A stretch of DNA of 6,903 nt from Synechococcus sp. GFB01. GTDB lineage: Bacteria; Cyanobacteriota; Cyanobacteriia; PCC-6307; Cyanobiaceae. The position numbers and the translations under genes are program-made. The stretch covers positions 11,893 through 18,795 of the forward strand of contig NZ_LFEK01000116.1 in the NCBI RefSeq assembly GCF_001039265.1. The letters run 5' to 3'. The notes beneath the pieces are model-generated. The model was given only the letters and a program-made list of their open reading frames with translations. It had not been told where the DNA came from and did no database searches. This document shows, one piece after another, positions 6,595-6,903 of this stretch (positions are counted from its first letter, which is position 1; every line of letters starts with the position of its first letter).

Positions 6595-6607
6595 GTCACG
6601 ATGTGAC
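6595..6607. repeat. Dyad GTCAC-gat-GTGAC just upstream of the DUF1815 start
   Basis: A perfect 5-bp inverted repeat with a 3-base centre lies directly after the predicted -10 and ends 8 bases before the ATG at 6616. It could be an operator at the transcription start or a small hairpin in the leader that limits ribosome access. It does not match the NtcA site (GTA-N8-TAC), and its spacer is too short for a CRP-type site. Confidence 0.4.
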
Positions 6608-6615
6608 GCCTGGCC

Positions 6616-6903
6616 ATGTTTCCCCGTCTGGCGGAGCAGTATCGCTCCGTTGTCCACGACCTGGTGATGAGCCTGCAGGCCCTGGCCAGCAGCCTGCAGG
6701 ACCGCGGGCTTTGCGCCACCTGCTACGTGTGCGGTGATGGCCGTGATGGCCAGGGCGCCTCGTTCGTAGCCAACCTGGCCAACAACCACATGGTGCGGTT
6801 CCTGGTCTCGGACTTCGGCATCAGCTGGGTGGAATCTCGCGATGGCCTTGAGCTTGTGAAGCTCGAGGGCGCCGACGCCATCCAGGAGCTGCAGCGCGTC
6901 GCC
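6616..6903 (+). CDS. DUF1815 family protein, last few residues cut off by the window
   Basis: Ninety-six codons are open to the window edge with no stop. The protein begins MFPRLAEQYRSVVHDLVMSL and continues with LQALASSLQDRG, a pair of cysteines in CATCYVCGDG (about 33-42), ASFVANLANNHMVRFLVSD and FGISWVESRDGLELVKLEGADAIQELQ. This matches DUF1815, a small family of about 100 residues found in cyanobacteria, so only a few residues are missing. It has no signal peptide or membrane segment and is presumably cytoplasmic. The CxxC in CYVC might bind metal or be redox active, but that is inference. Its function is unknown. It follows DUF2839 by 114 bp and appears to have its own promoter. Confidence 0.88.
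   Translation, partial: MFPRLAEQYRSVVHDLVMSLQALASSLQDRGLCATCYVCGDGRDGQGASFVANLANNHMVRFLVSDFGISWVESRDGLELVKLEGADAIQELQRVA

Noticed and set aside
4987..6789. 600-codon minus-strand open frame across the helicase-like, DUF2839 and DUF1815 genes
   Set aside because: Ser/Arg-rich shadow translation without domain motifs, crossing three plus-strand genes and their gaps.
1..6903. CRISPR array, insertion sequence, tRNA or HIP1 (GCGATCGC) repeats
   Set aside because: Reading through the window showed no regularly spaced repeats, no transposase motifs or terminal repeats, no tRNA-like cloverleaf, and no complete HIP1 octamer.

Overview
The window looks like chromosomal DNA from a high-G+C unicellular picocyanobacterium of the Synechococcus/Cyanobium type. 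The evidence is the gene content: a CAAD-domain CurT-type thylakoid protein, a CrtD-type carotenoid desaturase, arogenate/prephenate dehydrogenase, and two small families found in cyanobacteria (DUF2839 and DUF1815). G+C is roughly two thirds by eye, intergenic gaps are short, and strong Shine-Dalgarno sites are mostly absent. No rRNA, tRNA, CRISPR, insertion sequence or prophage signal was seen. The identifications rest on remembered family motifs, not on a database search.

Layout. On the minus strand, 1-442 is the N-terminal part of a MoeB/ThiF-type E1-like adenylyltransferase that runs off the left edge. Just upstream of it on the same strand (485-934) is a small JAMM/MPN+ (M67) metallopeptidase, so the two probably form an operon acting on ubiquitin-like sulfur-carrier proteins. 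Diverging from this pair is a CurT-like protein (984-1409). It converges, with 4 bp between stops, on a fructosamine-kinase family gene (1414-2286, minus). That gene diverges from a crtD-like gene (2324-3819, plus), which carries a -1 frameshift near 3525. The crtD-like gene overlaps tail-to-tail by 8 bp with tyrA (3812-4696, minus). tyrA diverges from a DinG-like helicase-family protein (4748-6229, plus) whose ATPase motifs are degraded. Two small plus-strand genes follow: DUF2839 (6268-6501) and DUF1815 (6616 to the right edge, nearly complete).

Most genes are single housekeeping genes in alternating orientation, packed with 4-50 bp gaps or overlaps. The only clear functional pairing is the E1-like enzyme with the JAMM protease. 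The most notable points are the crtD frameshift, the intact but apparently ATPase-dead DinG-like protein, and several small inverted repeats at gene junctions. I found no convincing new defence, mobile or multi-gene system.
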